Under the pieces are notes generated by a model. It saw only the letters and a list, made by a program, of their open reading frames with translations, did no database searches and was not told the origin of the DNA. A stretch of DNA of 64,000 nucleotides from Caballeronia cordobensis (GTDB lineage Bacteria; Pseudomonadota; Gammaproteobacteria; Burkholderiales; Burkholderiaceae), in contig NZ_FCNY02000014.1 of the NCBI RefSeq assembly GCF_001544575.2, forward strand, positions 124,001-188,000, read 5' to 3'. Of the stretch, positions 25,831 to 34,293 are shown one piece after another; within the stretch, counting starts at the first letter, position 1; the number at the start of each line of letters is the position of its first letter. The position numbers were made by a program, and so were the translations under genes.

Positions 25831-25840
25831 TGTGGGTCAA
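25827..25840. promoter_or_regulatory. FNR-type site (TTGAT-GTGG-GTCAA)
   Basis: An FNR palindrome identical to the one at 266. Its first bases include the stop codon of the AI-2E-type permease. A rightward class II promoter would start near 25875, leaving about 265 nt before the BON gene at 26141. In 25841-26140 a weak 66-codon frame (25890-26090) has no good ribosome site, and I see no other feature. Confidence 0.65.
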
Positions 25841-26140
25841 CCGGAAAGAGTACGACGGTGGGATGCTTCTATCACGGAGCGGATAGACGATGGCGGCTCG
25901 GCGTAGACCGAGCAAGGGCATTTCAGGCTTTGTTCGAGCGGATTGCGGCCGTGGCGCGACGGGAGCGCACAGCGTTCTGACGCCAAGCGGATGGTCATTC
26001 TCCATACGAGCATCGCGCGGTTCGCGAGTGCGCGCGAACCGAAGAGGAGAATCAAATGAGAATCGGACGCCAACGCGGACACCGCCGTGACCATTCAGCG
26101 TGGGTTGACTTGAAAGTCGAATGCGGCGGGGGCGACTGAC

Positions 26141-26887
26141 ATGAGTACGATGACTATGCGGGCAGCGGAGGCCGCCGCACCCGGCCCGATCATTTTCCCG
26201 AAAGGGCATCTTGCAACTGAAGGCTCGCCGCAATCCGACAATGCCCTGTTCGTCGAGGCGATCAACGCGCTTCGGCGCGACCCGCTCCTTGCTTCGGAAG
26301 CGGTGTTGGTGGATGTCCGCGACGCACGCGTGACGTTGCGGGGAAGCGTCGCAAGCTATGCCAAGAAGGTGGCAGCATGCGAGCTCATTCGGGGCCTGCC
26401 AGGCGTTGCCGCGACAAGCGACTGCCTGGTTGTGGAACTGATGCCCGACGCTCGGCGCACCGACGCCGCACTGGCTTCGGACGTTCGCTTATCCCTGAAA
26501 TGGGAGGCGTGCCTTCCTGCCGACGCCATCGATGTCGAGGTCGCTCTTGGCTGTGTCACATTGAGCGGTCAGATGCCCTGGTCTTTCCAGAGAAAGCTTG
26601 CAGAGCGCGCCGTCGCGCGTCTGACCGGCGTCACTGGAATAGTCAACCTGTTGCGGGTGAGCGACCGGCAGACGCAAATGCAGGCGGTTACGGATATTCA
26701 CGCGGCCTTGCGCCGGGCGGCCGACATCGAAGCAGACGCCATCGAAGTGCTGATTGCCGACGGCACGGTGACGCTGCGAGGAACAGTATCGTCGGCACGC
26801 GCAAAAAAGGCCGCATACGACGCGGTGCGTTCGCTTGATGGCGTTCATACGGTGCGCAGCGAGATTCGCATCGGGCATGACGACTGA
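26141..26887 (+). CDS. triple BON-domain protein (248 aa)
   Basis: After an unstructured N-terminus of about 30 residues come three BON modules: VLVDVRDARVTLRGSVASYAKK, IDVEVALGCVTLSGQMPWSFQ and IEVLIADGTVTLRGTVSSARAKK. No signal peptide is seen. It parallels the 10140 protein in the number and order of modules, so the two are paralogues. An FNR-type site at 25827 probably drives it. It is the last clearly island-type gene. Confidence 0.88.
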   Translation: MSTMTMRAAEAAAPGPIIFPKGHLATEGSPQSDNALFVEAINALRRDPLLASEAVLVDVRDARVTLRGSVASYAKKVAACELIRGLPGVAATSDCLVVELMPDARRTDAALASDVRLSLKWEACLPADAIDVEVALGCVTLSGQMPWSFQRKLAERAVARLTGVTGIVNLLRVSDRQTQMQAVTDIHAALRRAADIEADAIEVLIADGTVTLRGTVSSARAKKAAYDAVRSLDGVHTVRSEIRIGHDD

Positions 26888-27306
26888 CCGGCGGAGCGGT
26901 CAGTTTGCAGCGGAGAAGTGATTAAAGAATCTCTGCAAGGCTTCCTCGATTCCAAGCTGTAGAGAACGACCATCGCAAGGAAGGGTGATATGAGGATCAT
27001 CGGTCATCTCCCGGACCGCAACATGAGGCCGCTCATGCATGCCGACATGCAGTCGGATTGTTGCAACGACGAAGAGAAGGCGCCTGATCGCGCTGGCTAG
27101 TGCGTGAACACGCATTGATCGCCTACACTGAATCAACGCGCTGATACAGGTTGGTCGCTGTATCCCTCCGCTGGGCTGATGCATTAAGTTTATCTGTCGC
27201 ATCGGCCTGTCCCATCATGTTGAACGGCTGCCGCACTGCCTGTCTCAAGGGAAGCTGCGTGAACCGGCGCTATATCACTTTTCAAAAAATTAGAAGAGGT
27301 TTGGCG
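26888..27306. other. intergenic, no supported gene
   Basis: These 419 bp hold no frame with a convincing start or family match. A 100-codon leftward frame (26900-27202) lacks a ribosome site and recognisable domain. No FNR-type site was noticed. The base composition is more AT-rich toward the right, consistent with the promoter region of the MAPEG gene and with the edge of the stress island. Confidence 0.5.
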
Positions 27307-27729
27307 ATGAATCAGCAACTAATCCTTCATCCCGTCGTTGTCATGTTTATCTTGACCGGCACGGTTTGGCTGTTCATGTACATCAGACGCCTCGTCTATA
27401 TTCTCGGCAACAAGATAGACGCACAGAGCGTGGCCACGCCCGAACTTTTGAATTCAGTCATTCCCGCCAATATCAACAGCCCGTCCAACAATCTGAAAAA
27501 TCTTTTCGAACTTCCCGTACTTTTCTATGCTCTTTGTCTTATCTTGATACTTACGCAAAGGGTCGATGAGGCCTACCTTTATGCCGCCTGGACATACGTC
27601 GGTTTGCGCATCGCTCATAGCGCGATTCATTGCACGGTCAACATCGTCATGTGGAGATTCATCGTCTACGCGTTGTCGTGCCTTGTTCTGTGGCTGATGA
27701 TCATCAGGCTCGCACTTCAGATGCGTTGA
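27307..27729 (+). CDS. MAPEG-family membrane protein
   Basis: A 140-residue integral membrane protein with four hydrophobic segments. It carries the MAPEG-type pattern in the second segment region (SPSNNLKNLFELPVLFYALCLILIL) and YAAWTYVGLRIAHSAIHCTVN. Eukaryotic relatives are glutathione-dependent enzymes; bacterial ones are mostly uncharacterised. AGAGG lies about eight bases before the ATG at 27307. It stands between the stress island and the mevalonate cluster, with no visible operon partner. Confidence 0.88.
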   Translation: MNQQLILHPVVVMFILTGTVWLFMYIRRLVYILGNKIDAQSVATPELLNSVIPANINSPSNNLKNLFELPVLFYALCLILILTQRVDEAYLYAAWTYVGLRIAHSAIHCTVNIVMWRFIVYALSCLVLWLMIIRLALQMR

Positions 27730-27811
27730 GACCCAATCAGATGCTGCCCGTGCAGTTCGAGGTCTGGAAGGCTTGCGAAACCACGAGTCGTCATGTCAAT
27801 GGCGAAGTCAA

Positions 27812-29185
27812 TCATCCTAGCGCTCGTTCGAACCTCGGATCGCCCAGATACGCGACATTGAAGCGAAGCCATGGCGACACGCCATTCGCATGCGCGGAGA
27901 AGATCGTCCCTGGCGCGAGAATGACGTGCTTGTCCAGCATCTCTTTTGCAAACGCGATCGAATCGTCGCGCCCCGGCAAACGCGCCCATAAATAAAGGCT
28001 CTGATCGCTCACCTTGAAGATGGTCGCGTTCAGACGCATCAAAGCTTCCACGCCCGTCGCGGTCGCGCGCTTGAGCCGGTCCTGCAAGCGATTCGTGTGA
28101 CGCAGAAAATGCCCGTCGCTCACGATCGCATCGAGCGTGCGCTCGCAATACTCGCTGCTGCTCACGTGCGTGAGCATCTTCACGTCGGCAAGATCGCTCG
28201 CGAGATCGGCATCGCACGCAAGAAATCCCACGCGCAGCGCGGCCGACACCGACTTCGAAAAGCTGCCGATATAAATCGTGCGGCGCAACTGATCCAGCGC
28301 GCTGATGCGCGTGGCCGAGCGCGGTTTGAGATCGGCGAGCGCGTCGTTCTCGACGACGATCAGATCGTACGCCTCCGCCAGTTGCAAGATGCGATGCGCC
28401 TTGGCCGCGCTGATGTCCGTCGCGGTCGGATTGTGCCCGACCGATTGCGTGAAGAAGAGCCGCGGCCGATGCGTCTTCAGGCGCTCTTCGAGCGCGGCGA
28501 TATCGGGTCCGTCGACGCCGCGCGGCACGCCGACGATATTCGCGCCCGACAGCTTGAGCTTGCCGAACAGCGCGTAATAACCGGGATCGTCGACGAGCAC
28601 GGTATCGCCCGCGCGCACGAAGTAGCGCACGACCATGTCCATCGCCTGATTCGCGCCGTGCGTGAGCACAATCTGTTGCGGCGCGGCTTCGATCTCATAG
28701 CCTGCAAGCTTCTGCTGCAAGTGCTGGCGCAACGGCAGATAGCCGAAGCGGCTGCCATAGCGAAACAGCGACGCAACGCCGGTGCGCACCACACGCTGAT
28801 GGAAGTGATCGAGCCGGGTTTCTTCGAGCCACGTAACGGGCGGAAAGCCTTCGCCGAGATTGAGAAAGTCCGGCTTGCTCTGCAATTGTTCGCGCATGAG
28901 CCAGACGGAATCCATCGCGCGATCGAGCGTGGGCGCGTCCTCGATCGGCTGCTGCGGTTTCGCGACGCTCGCGACGTAAAAGCCCGCGCCGCGCCGCGGC
29001 TCGATCAGGCCGTTGGCCGTCAGCATGTCGAACGCGCTGATGACGGTGTTCTTCGCGCAACCGTTCGCCTCAGCGTATTCCCTGATCGACGGGAGTTTGT
29101 CGCCTGCACGCAGGACGCCTTCGGTGATCTGTTTGGCGAGATTGTCCGCGAGTGTCGCCGACAGGCTCGGCTTCTCGTGCCGCAT
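27812..29185 (-). CDS. MocR-type regulator (GntR HTH fused to aminotransferase fold)
   Basis: A 457-residue MocR/PdxR-type protein: an N-terminal GntR winged helix (LADNLAKQITEGVLRAGDKLPSIREYAEANGCAKNTV) and a fold-type I aminotransferase domain with NPTATD, ENDAL and the PLP-lysine motif YIGSFSKSVSAALRVGF. Such regulators use PLP or PLP adducts as effectors. It diverges from mvaA, and the repeated GGTACA motif in the gap is its likely operator, so it probably controls mevalonate use. The gene ends close after the MAPEG gene in convergent orientation. Confidence 0.93.
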   Translation of the reverse strand: MRHEKPSLSATLADNLAKQITEGVLRAGDKLPSIREYAEANGCAKNTVISAFDMLTANGLIEPRRGAGFYVASVAKPQQPIEDAPTLDRAMDSVWLMREQLQSKPDFLNLGEGFPPVTWLEETRLDHFHQRVVRTGVASLFRYGSRFGYLPLRQHLQQKLAGYEIEAAPQQIVLTHGANQAMDMVVRYFVRAGDTVLVDDPGYYALFGKLKLSGANIVGVPRGVDGPDIAALEERLKTHRPRLFFTQSVGHNPTATDISAAKAHRILQLAEAYDLIVVENDALADLKPRSATRISALDQLRRTIYIGSFSKSVSAALRVGFLACDADLASDLADVKMLTHVSSSEYCERTLDAIVSDGHFLRHTNRLQDRLKRATATGVEALMRLNATIFKVSDQSLYLWARLPGRDDSIAFAKEMLDKHVILAPGTIFSAHANGVSPWLRFNVAYLGDPRFERALG

Positions 29186-29220
29186 CGTCTTGACCTGTTC
29201 TGAGAGTGATCCGGCCGTAT

Positions 29221-29273
29221 TGGGTACAGCCCTCTCACTGTTTGCCGGAATTGTACCTTTCCAATGGGTACAG
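29221..29273. promoter_or_regulatory. probable MocR operator: TGGGTACAG direct repeats with inverted TTGTACC
   Basis: TGGGTACAG occurs at 29221-29229 and again at 29265-29273 (44 bp apart, about four helical turns). An inverted TTGTACC lies at 29251-29257. A TATTAT at 29280-29285 could be the mvaA -10 box, with a poor -35 that falls inside the repeats, as in activator-dependent promoters. Direct plus inverted half-sites are typical of MocR operators. Confidence 0.65.
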
Positions 29274-29361
29274 TAAGCCTATTATTCGCCCATCCGGCGC
29301 GCGGCTGCAAGCGTTGCAAGCGAAAACCCAGAACACACATCCAGTCAGCAGAGGAAGACAC

Positions 29362-30645
29362 ATGATCGATTCGAAGTTGCCGAATTTCCGCGCGATGTCG
29401 CCCGCGCAGCGCCTTTCCCACATCGCGCAGGCGGCGGGCCTCGACGATGCCGAGCACGCGCTCCTCGCCAAACCCGGCGCGCTGCCGCTCGACACCGCGA
29501 ACGGCATGATCGAGAACGTGGTCGGCACGTTCGAGCTGCCGATGGCGGTCGCCGGCTACTTCCAGATCAACGGCCGCGACGTGCTGGTGCCGATGGCGGT
29601 CGAGGAGCCGTCGATCGTCGCGGCGGCGTCGTATATGGCGAAGCTCTCGCGCGAGGCGGGCGGCTTTCGCACGTCGAGCACGGGGCCGCTCATGCGCGCC
29701 CAGGTGCAGATCGTCGGCGTGACGGACCCGTACGGCGCGCGGCTCGCGATCCTCAAGCATCGCGACGAGCTGATCGAGATGGCGAACGCGCGCGACAAGG
29801 TGCTGATCGGACTCGGCGGCGGATGTCGCGACATCGAAGTGCACGTGTTCCCGGATACGCCGCGCGGCGCGATGGTCGTCGCGCATCTGATCGTCGATGT
29901 GCGCGACGCGATGGGCGCGAACACCGTCAACACGATGGCCGAAACCGTTGCGGGCCGCATCGAGGAAATCACGGGCGGCAAGGTGCGTCTGCGCATCCTG
30001 TCCAATCTCGCCGATCTGCGCCTCGCGCGTGCGCAAGTGCGCTACAGCGCAGCGACACTGCAAACGAAGGAATACGCGGGCGAGGATGTGATCGCGGGCG
30101 TCGTCGATGCGTACCTCTTCGCCGCGATCGATCCGTACCGCGCCGCGACGCACAACAAGGGCATCATGAACGGCATCGATCCCGTCATCGTCGCGACCGG
30201 CAACGACTGGCGCGCGGTCGAAGCGGGCGCGCATGCGTACGCGAGCCGCGGCGGGCGCTACACCTCGCTCACGACGTGGGAAGTGGCGAACAACGGCGAC
30301 CTCGTCGGCACCATCGAAATGCCGATGCCCGTCGGCCTCGTCGGCGGCGCGACCAAGACGCATCCGCTTGCGCGGCTCGCATTGAAGATCATGAACGTGA
30401 CGTCCGCGCAGGAACTCGGCGAGATCGCGGTCGCGGTCGGACTCGCGCAGAATATGGGCGCGTTGCGCGCGTTGTCGACCGAAGGCATCCAGCGCGGACA
30501 CATGGCGCTGCACGCGCGCAACATCGCGCTGGCCGCGGGCGCGAGCGGCGCGGATATCGACTGGGTCGTGAAGAAGATGGTCGCCGCGCGCAATGTTAGC
30601 GTCGACTACGGCATGAGCCTTCTGCAAGGGTCGCGCGATGAATGA
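29362..30645 (+). CDS. mvaA: degradative (class II) HMG-CoA reductase
   Basis: A 427-residue class II HMG-CoA reductase, similar to the Pseudomonas mevalonii enzyme, which oxidises mevalonate to HMG-CoA. It has ENVVGTFELPMAVAG, the catalytic glutamate in MAVEEPSIVAAASYMAK (about 81-82), the lysine in THNKGIMNGID, the aspartate in ATGNDWRAVEAGAHA and the histidine in RGHMALHARNIA. GAGGAAG precedes the ATG at 29362. With HMG-CoA lyase overlapping downstream and no biosynthetic isoprenoid genes nearby, it acts in mevalonate catabolism. It is divergent from the MocR gene. Confidence 0.95.
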   Translation: MIDSKLPNFRAMSPAQRLSHIAQAAGLDDAEHALLAKPGALPLDTANGMIENVVGTFELPMAVAGYFQINGRDVLVPMAVEEPSIVAAASYMAKLSREAGGFRTSSTGPLMRAQVQIVGVTDPYGARLAILKHRDELIEMANARDKVLIGLGGGCRDIEVHVFPDTPRGAMVVAHLIVDVRDAMGANTVNTMAETVAGRIEEITGGKVRLRILSNLADLRLARAQVRYSAATLQTKEYAGEDVIAGVVDAYLFAAIDPYRAATHNKGIMNGIDPVIVATGNDWRAVEAGAHAYASRGGRYTSLTTWEVANNGDLVGTIEMPMPVGLVGGATKTHPLARLALKIMNVTSAQELGEIAVAVGLAQNMGALRALSTEGIQRGHMALHARNIALAAGASGADIDWVVKKMVAARNVSVDYGMSLLQGSRDE

Positions 30646-31576
30646 GACGCCGAGGCGTGTGCGCATCGTCGAAGTCGGGCCGCGCGATGGCTTGCAGAAC
30701 GAACCCTCGCCTGTATCGGCCGAGGTGAAGGCGGAACTCATCGAGCGATTGATCGATGCGGGCGTGCGCTATGTCGAAGCCGCATCGTTCGTGTCGCCGA
30801 AATGGGTGCCGCAGATGGCCGATGGCGCGCAGGTGCTCGAGCGCGTGCGCGACAAGGCGCGCACAACGAACACGACGCTCGCCGCGCTCGTGCCCAACAT
30901 GAAGGGCCTCGAAGCAGCGCTCGCATCGCATGTCGATGAAATCGCGGTCTTCGCGGCAGCCTCCGAATCGTTCTCGCAGAAGAATATCAACTGCTCGATC
31001 GACGAGAGCATCGCGCGCTTCGAGCCCGTGATCGCCGCCGCGCGCGAAGCGAACGTGCGCATACGCGGCTACGTGTCGTGCGTGCTCGGCTGTCCGTTCG
31101 AAGGCGAGATCGCGCCGCAGGCCGTCGCCCGTGTCGCGAAGAAACTGTTCGAGATGGGCTGCTACGAGATCAGTCTCGGCGATACCATCGGCGCGGGCAC
31201 GCCATCGAAGACGCAGGCGATGCTCGATGCGTGCATCGACTCCATGCCCGCCGATGCGCTGGCTGGTCACTTTCACGATACGTGGGGCATGGCCGCCGCG
31301 AACGTGCACGCGGCGCTGCAACGCGGCGTCGCCGTGTTCGACAGCTCCGTGTCGGGCATCGGCGGATGTCCTTATTCGCCGGGCGCGACGGGCAATGTCG
31401 CGACGGAAGACATCGTCTACTTGTGCGAGAACATGGGGATCGAAACAGGCATCGATCTGATGAAGCTTGCGGAAGCGGGCGCGTTCATTTCGCGCGCGTT
31501 GACACGCGATACGTCATCGCGTGTGGCGCGTGCGCTCGAAGCAAAGCGGCTTCGGCAAGAACAGCAGTGCATCTAA
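30638..31576 (+). CDS. mvaB: hydroxymethylglutaryl-CoA lyase
   Basis: A 312-residue TIM-barrel lyase splitting HMG-CoA into acetyl-CoA and acetoacetate. Visible are VEVGPRDGLQNE (catalytic arginine and aspartate), SFVSPKWVPQMAD, GHFHDTWGMAAAN (metal-binding HxH) and the signature SVSGIGGCPYSPGATGN with its catalytic cysteine. The start overlaps the mvaA end by 8 bp, indicating a tightly coupled operon. Together the two enzymes turn mevalonate into central metabolites. Confidence 0.96.
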   Translation: MNETPRRVRIVEVGPRDGLQNEPSPVSAEVKAELIERLIDAGVRYVEAASFVSPKWVPQMADGAQVLERVRDKARTTNTTLAALVPNMKGLEAALASHVDEIAVFAAASESFSQKNINCSIDESIARFEPVIAAAREANVRIRGYVSCVLGCPFEGEIAPQAVARVAKKLFEMGCYEISLGDTIGAGTPSKTQAMLDACIDSMPADALAGHFHDTWGMAAANVHAALQRGVAVFDSSVSGIGGCPYSPGATGNVATEDIVYLCENMGIETGIDLMKLAEAGAFISRALTRDTSSRVARALEAKRLRQEQQCI

Positions 31577-31598
31577 AAACTCTATCAAAGGAGGAGAC

Positions 31599-32069
31599 AT
31601 GGAGCAGCAACTCGCCGCGCACGAGCGCGGTCATGCGTCATCGAAGAGCGCGGACAGAGCGGAGTTTCAGCTCGTCGAAATCTGGGGCGATACGGTCGAT
31701 ACGCGGCATCTCGCGTGGTCGGTCGTGCTCGGCATCGCGATCAGCTACGGCGCGTTTGCGATCGCTAATCGCGTGCTCGCCGCTTACGTGCCCGACGCCG
31801 CGATGGCGCGTGCCTACGCGATGCTCGTCGGCCTCGGCGGCTGTCTCGTCGCCGGTGCGGTGTGCGCGAAGCTCTTCAAGCCGAAGCGCGAAGTGATCGA
31901 GGAAGCGCACGGCGCGGCCGGTCGCGAAGAGGTGCTCAGGCAGCTAGCGAGCGAAGCGGGCGGGCTTGGGCGTGTCGCGGATCTGCCGCCCGCGGTCGTC
32001 GCGGAGATGAAGGAGCTCGGCCTGTACGAGCTGTTCGCAGAGTACGAAAAGCGCGAAGGAGCACATTGA
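31599..32069 (+). CDS. small membrane protein of the mevalonate operon
   Basis: A 156-residue protein with two hydrophobic segments (HLAWSVVLGIAISYGAFAIA, and AYAMLVGLGGCLVAGAVCA) and a charged C-terminal region. AAAGGAGGAG lies five bases before the ATG at 31599. It ends in a TGATG overlap with the large permease gene, so the two probably form one transporter, with this protein taking the TctB-like role even though I see no TctB sequence similarity. No periplasmic binding protein (TctC) gene follows. Confidence 0.75.
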   Translation: MEQQLAAHERGHASSKSADRAEFQLVEIWGDTVDTRHLAWSVVLGIAISYGAFAIANRVLAAYVPDAAMARAYAMLVGLGGCLVAGAVCAKLFKPKREVIEEAHGAAGREEVLRQLASEAGGLGRVADLPPAVVAEMKELGLYELFAEYEKREGAH

Positions 32070-33454
32070 TGGAACCGTTCGTCACTCAACTGCTCGTCGC
32101 GCTCGGCATGGGGCTGATCGGCGCGATCGTGTTCTCGGGCATCGGCCTCGTATCCGGCACCGATGAAACCACGACGCTCGCGCCGCTCACCTTGCTCGTC
32201 GTGCTGCTCGGCGTGCCGCCCGTCGGCGTGTTCTCGTTCTTCATGGCGGGCGCCGTGTCGAAGCATATGACGCACGCGATTCCGACCGCCTTGCTCGGCA
32301 TTCCCGGCGATACGCTCGCGACGCCCTTGCTGCAACAGGCGACGATGCTGCGCAATCTCGGCGTGCCGCATATCGCGTTGCGCAAGATGATCTCGGGCGC
32401 GATCGTCGCGGCCTTCGTCGCCGTGCCGCTCGCGGTGCTGTTCGCCGTGCTGCTCGCACCGTTCGGGCCGGTCATCACGAAGGCCGCGCCGTGGGTGTTC
32501 CTCGCGGCATCGATCTTCATCGCGTACTTCTCGTCGGGGCGATGGGCTTCGGTATTTCTGATCGTGCCGTTCGTGCTGGTGATCGTCGGCTTGCAGGCGC
32601 TGACGGGCAAGTATGGCGTGAAGCTCTCCGTGAGCTACTTCCTCGGCATCGCGATCGGGCCGCTCATCGCGGATCTCTTTTCGATTCTCTCGCCGGCCGA
32701 TCGCGCCCGCATGCGCCGCGAACGCGTGCGCACGTTCTCGCTCGCGCCGGACGTGAAGGGCTGGAGCGGCTACTTCCCGAATCCGATGAAAGTGCTCGAC
32801 GGCCAGCAACGCGGCTGGGTTGCGGCGACCGCCGCCGTGTCGAGCGCGACGTTCGTGTTCAGCCCGGTCGCGATGACGGTGGTGCTCGGCGAGCTCGTCG
32901 GCTCACGCGTGAAGCATGCGTATCACCGATTGACGACCGTGATCTCCGCGCGCAACGGCGTGACCGAAGCGACGTACATCGCCGAAGCGCTGATTCCGCT
33001 GATCGCGTTCGGGCTGCCGTTGAGTCCGGTTGCGGCGGGACCGGCCGCGCCGCTCTTCAACGCACCGCCGCGCTTTTTCGTCGATACGGCCACGGGTCAC
33101 ATCAACAATCTGCACACGCTGATGACGACATGGCAGTTCCTCGGCTTCGGCTTGCTCGCGGTCGTGCTTGCTGCGCTCGTCGCGTATCCGCTGTCGATGA
33201 ACTACGCGCATCGCGCGGCTTCGTTCGTCGCGAGGAAGCTGAGTCACGAGGCGATCATCGCGACGTTCGTCGGCCTGATCGTCGTCATCAGCGTGTGGGA
33301 AGGGCAGTTGCTCGGGCTTCTCGTGATTCTGAGCGTGGGCTTGCTCGGCGGTTTGCTGTCGCGCAACTTCGGCTTCAATACCGGCGTGCAGTTCATGGGG
33401 TACTACACGGCGGTGCTGAGCGTGCCTGCGCTCACGAAGGCATTCGGCGCATGA
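32069..33454 (+). CDS. TctA-family permease (probable mevalonate uptake)
   Basis: A 461-residue protein with about 11-12 membrane segments. Family features include AMGLIGAIVFSGIGLVSGTDETTTLAP near the start and PTALLGIPGDTLATPLLQQ. A second conserved block reads VTEATYIAEALIPLIAFGLPLSPVAAGPAAPLFNAPPRF. The family imports carboxylates such as citrate or tartrate, usually with a TctC binding protein. Its place after mvaAB suggests mevalonate or a related acid as substrate (inference). The ATG overlaps the previous TGA. A strong hairpin follows directly. Confidence 0.85.
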   Translation: MEPFVTQLLVALGMGLIGAIVFSGIGLVSGTDETTTLAPLTLLVVLLGVPPVGVFSFFMAGAVSKHMTHAIPTALLGIPGDTLATPLLQQATMLRNLGVPHIALRKMISGAIVAAFVAVPLAVLFAVLLAPFGPVITKAAPWVFLAASIFIAYFSSGRWASVFLIVPFVLVIVGLQALTGKYGVKLSVSYFLGIAIGPLIADLFSILSPADRARMRRERVRTFSLAPDVKGWSGYFPNPMKVLDGQQRGWVAATAAVSSATFVFSPVAMTVVLGELVGSRVKHAYHRLTTVISARNGVTEATYIAEALIPLIAFGLPLSPVAAGPAAPLFNAPPRFFVDTATGHINNLHTLMTTWQFLGFGLLAVVLAALVAYPLSMNYAHRAASFVARKLSHEAIIATFVGLIVVISVWEGQLLGLLVILSVGLLGGLLSRNFGFNTGVQFMGYYTAVLSVPALTKAFGA

Positions 33455-33458
33455 AGCA

Positions 33459-33484
33459 GCGCGCTCGTGTCACAGCGAGCGCGC
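33459..33484 (+). terminator. hairpin terminator after the mevalonate operon
   Basis: A perfect 9-bp stem, GCGCGCTCG paired with CGAGCGCGC around an 8-nt loop, begins 5 bp after the permease stop. No clear T-tract follows, which is common in high-GC genomes. Confidence 0.6.
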
Positions 33485-33963
33485 CGCGTGCTGCAGACAG
33501 CGGTGACTTCGTTTTCCGCGCAGATTTTCAATTACGCGGCTCTAGGTAAGGCCTGTGATCACGACCGACCCCGCGTCGTGCTCCAAGAGCTTTACTGCAT
33601 AGCGTCGGGCGGGAATGTCGACGTCACGTTGTTTGCGTCGGCGATCAGCTAAGCTTGCAAGTCATCCGTTCCGCCTGGTCGGGCGATATCTTGGGCAATG
33701 AGATGCGGGCACTCATCGGTGTGTCGATGAGTCCGGGATAGCCCAGATAACGCGCATACCAAACGGCCGAAGCTGTGCCCACACGGACCTGTCAAGAGAG
33801 TGGGCGGCAGCTTTGGACGCCGCGCAACTGCCGCATTCCGCGATCGGATGTCGCAGATCGCGCGGGTCGGGCTCCTTTCGGTTGTTTTTGACGCTGGGCC
33901 TCAATCGTGAGCCCTTTGGCCCTCGTTTTGTACGAGTTGCACCGCGCTTTTTGTCGGACGCGT
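33485..33963. other. intergenic, no recognised gene
   Basis: About 480 bp with only short, unsupported frames on both strands, none with a good ribosome site or a family I recognise. The composition is less GC-rich than the mevalonate operon. It may be the worn boundary of an inserted segment carrying the cupin and LysR genes. Confidence 0.4.
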
Positions 33964-34293
33964 TCAAGCAAGCACGATGTCGCTTGCTCCTCCCGACTGC
34001 ACCATAACGTAAATGACGTCGTCAGCCGTTTCATTCTTAACGTGATGCACGACACCTTGGTCCACGGTGTAATGGTCACGTACTTGTCGACTGACAATCC
34101 CTTCGGCGGTTCTTGTCTCAACGGTCAAAACGCCCCGTACAACAAGAAATCGGTCGCTCACATGGGTGTGGTGGTGCCACTGTGTCTCGCCGCCCGGCTT
34201 GACGGTGGTCTGAGCGACGACGTAACTGTCGGCCGTCAACAGCGTCTCATAGACTACTTTCTGATTAGCCAGGGGAATGTCTTTGTCGTTCAT
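33964..34293 (-). CDS. single-domain cupin protein (109 aa)
   Basis: A small beta-barrel cupin with the metal-binding motif PGGETQWHHHTHVSDRFLVVRG (G(X)5HXH(X)3-4E-like, the acidic ligand replaced) and a second motif around DQGVVHHVKN. The second-motif histidine is present. Function could be a small-molecule sensor or isomerase. It is divergent from the LysR gene at 34468 and is a candidate target. Codon use is less GC-biased than in neighbouring operons. Confidence 0.85.
   Translation of the reverse strand: MNDKDIPLANQKVVYETLLTADSYVVAQTTVKPGGETQWHHHTHVSDRFLVVRGVLTVETRTAEGIVSRQVRDHYTVDQGVVHHVKNETADDVIYVMVQSGGASDIVLA

Noticed and set aside
26900..27202. Leftward 100-codon frame between the BON and MAPEG genes
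   Set aside because: No ribosome site, no domain and poor codon pattern.
28097..29203. 368-codon rightward frame opposite the MocR gene
   Set aside because: Arg/Ala/His-rich shadow. The MocR frame has HTH and PLP-lysine motifs and a conserved length.
29020..30741. 573-codon leftward frame opposite mvaA
   Set aside because: Antisense shadow of HMG-CoA reductase, with no recognisable domain.
33713..33967. Leftward basic 84-codon frame before the cupin gene
   Set aside because: No family match or start signal. It overlaps the cupin 3' end only by chance.
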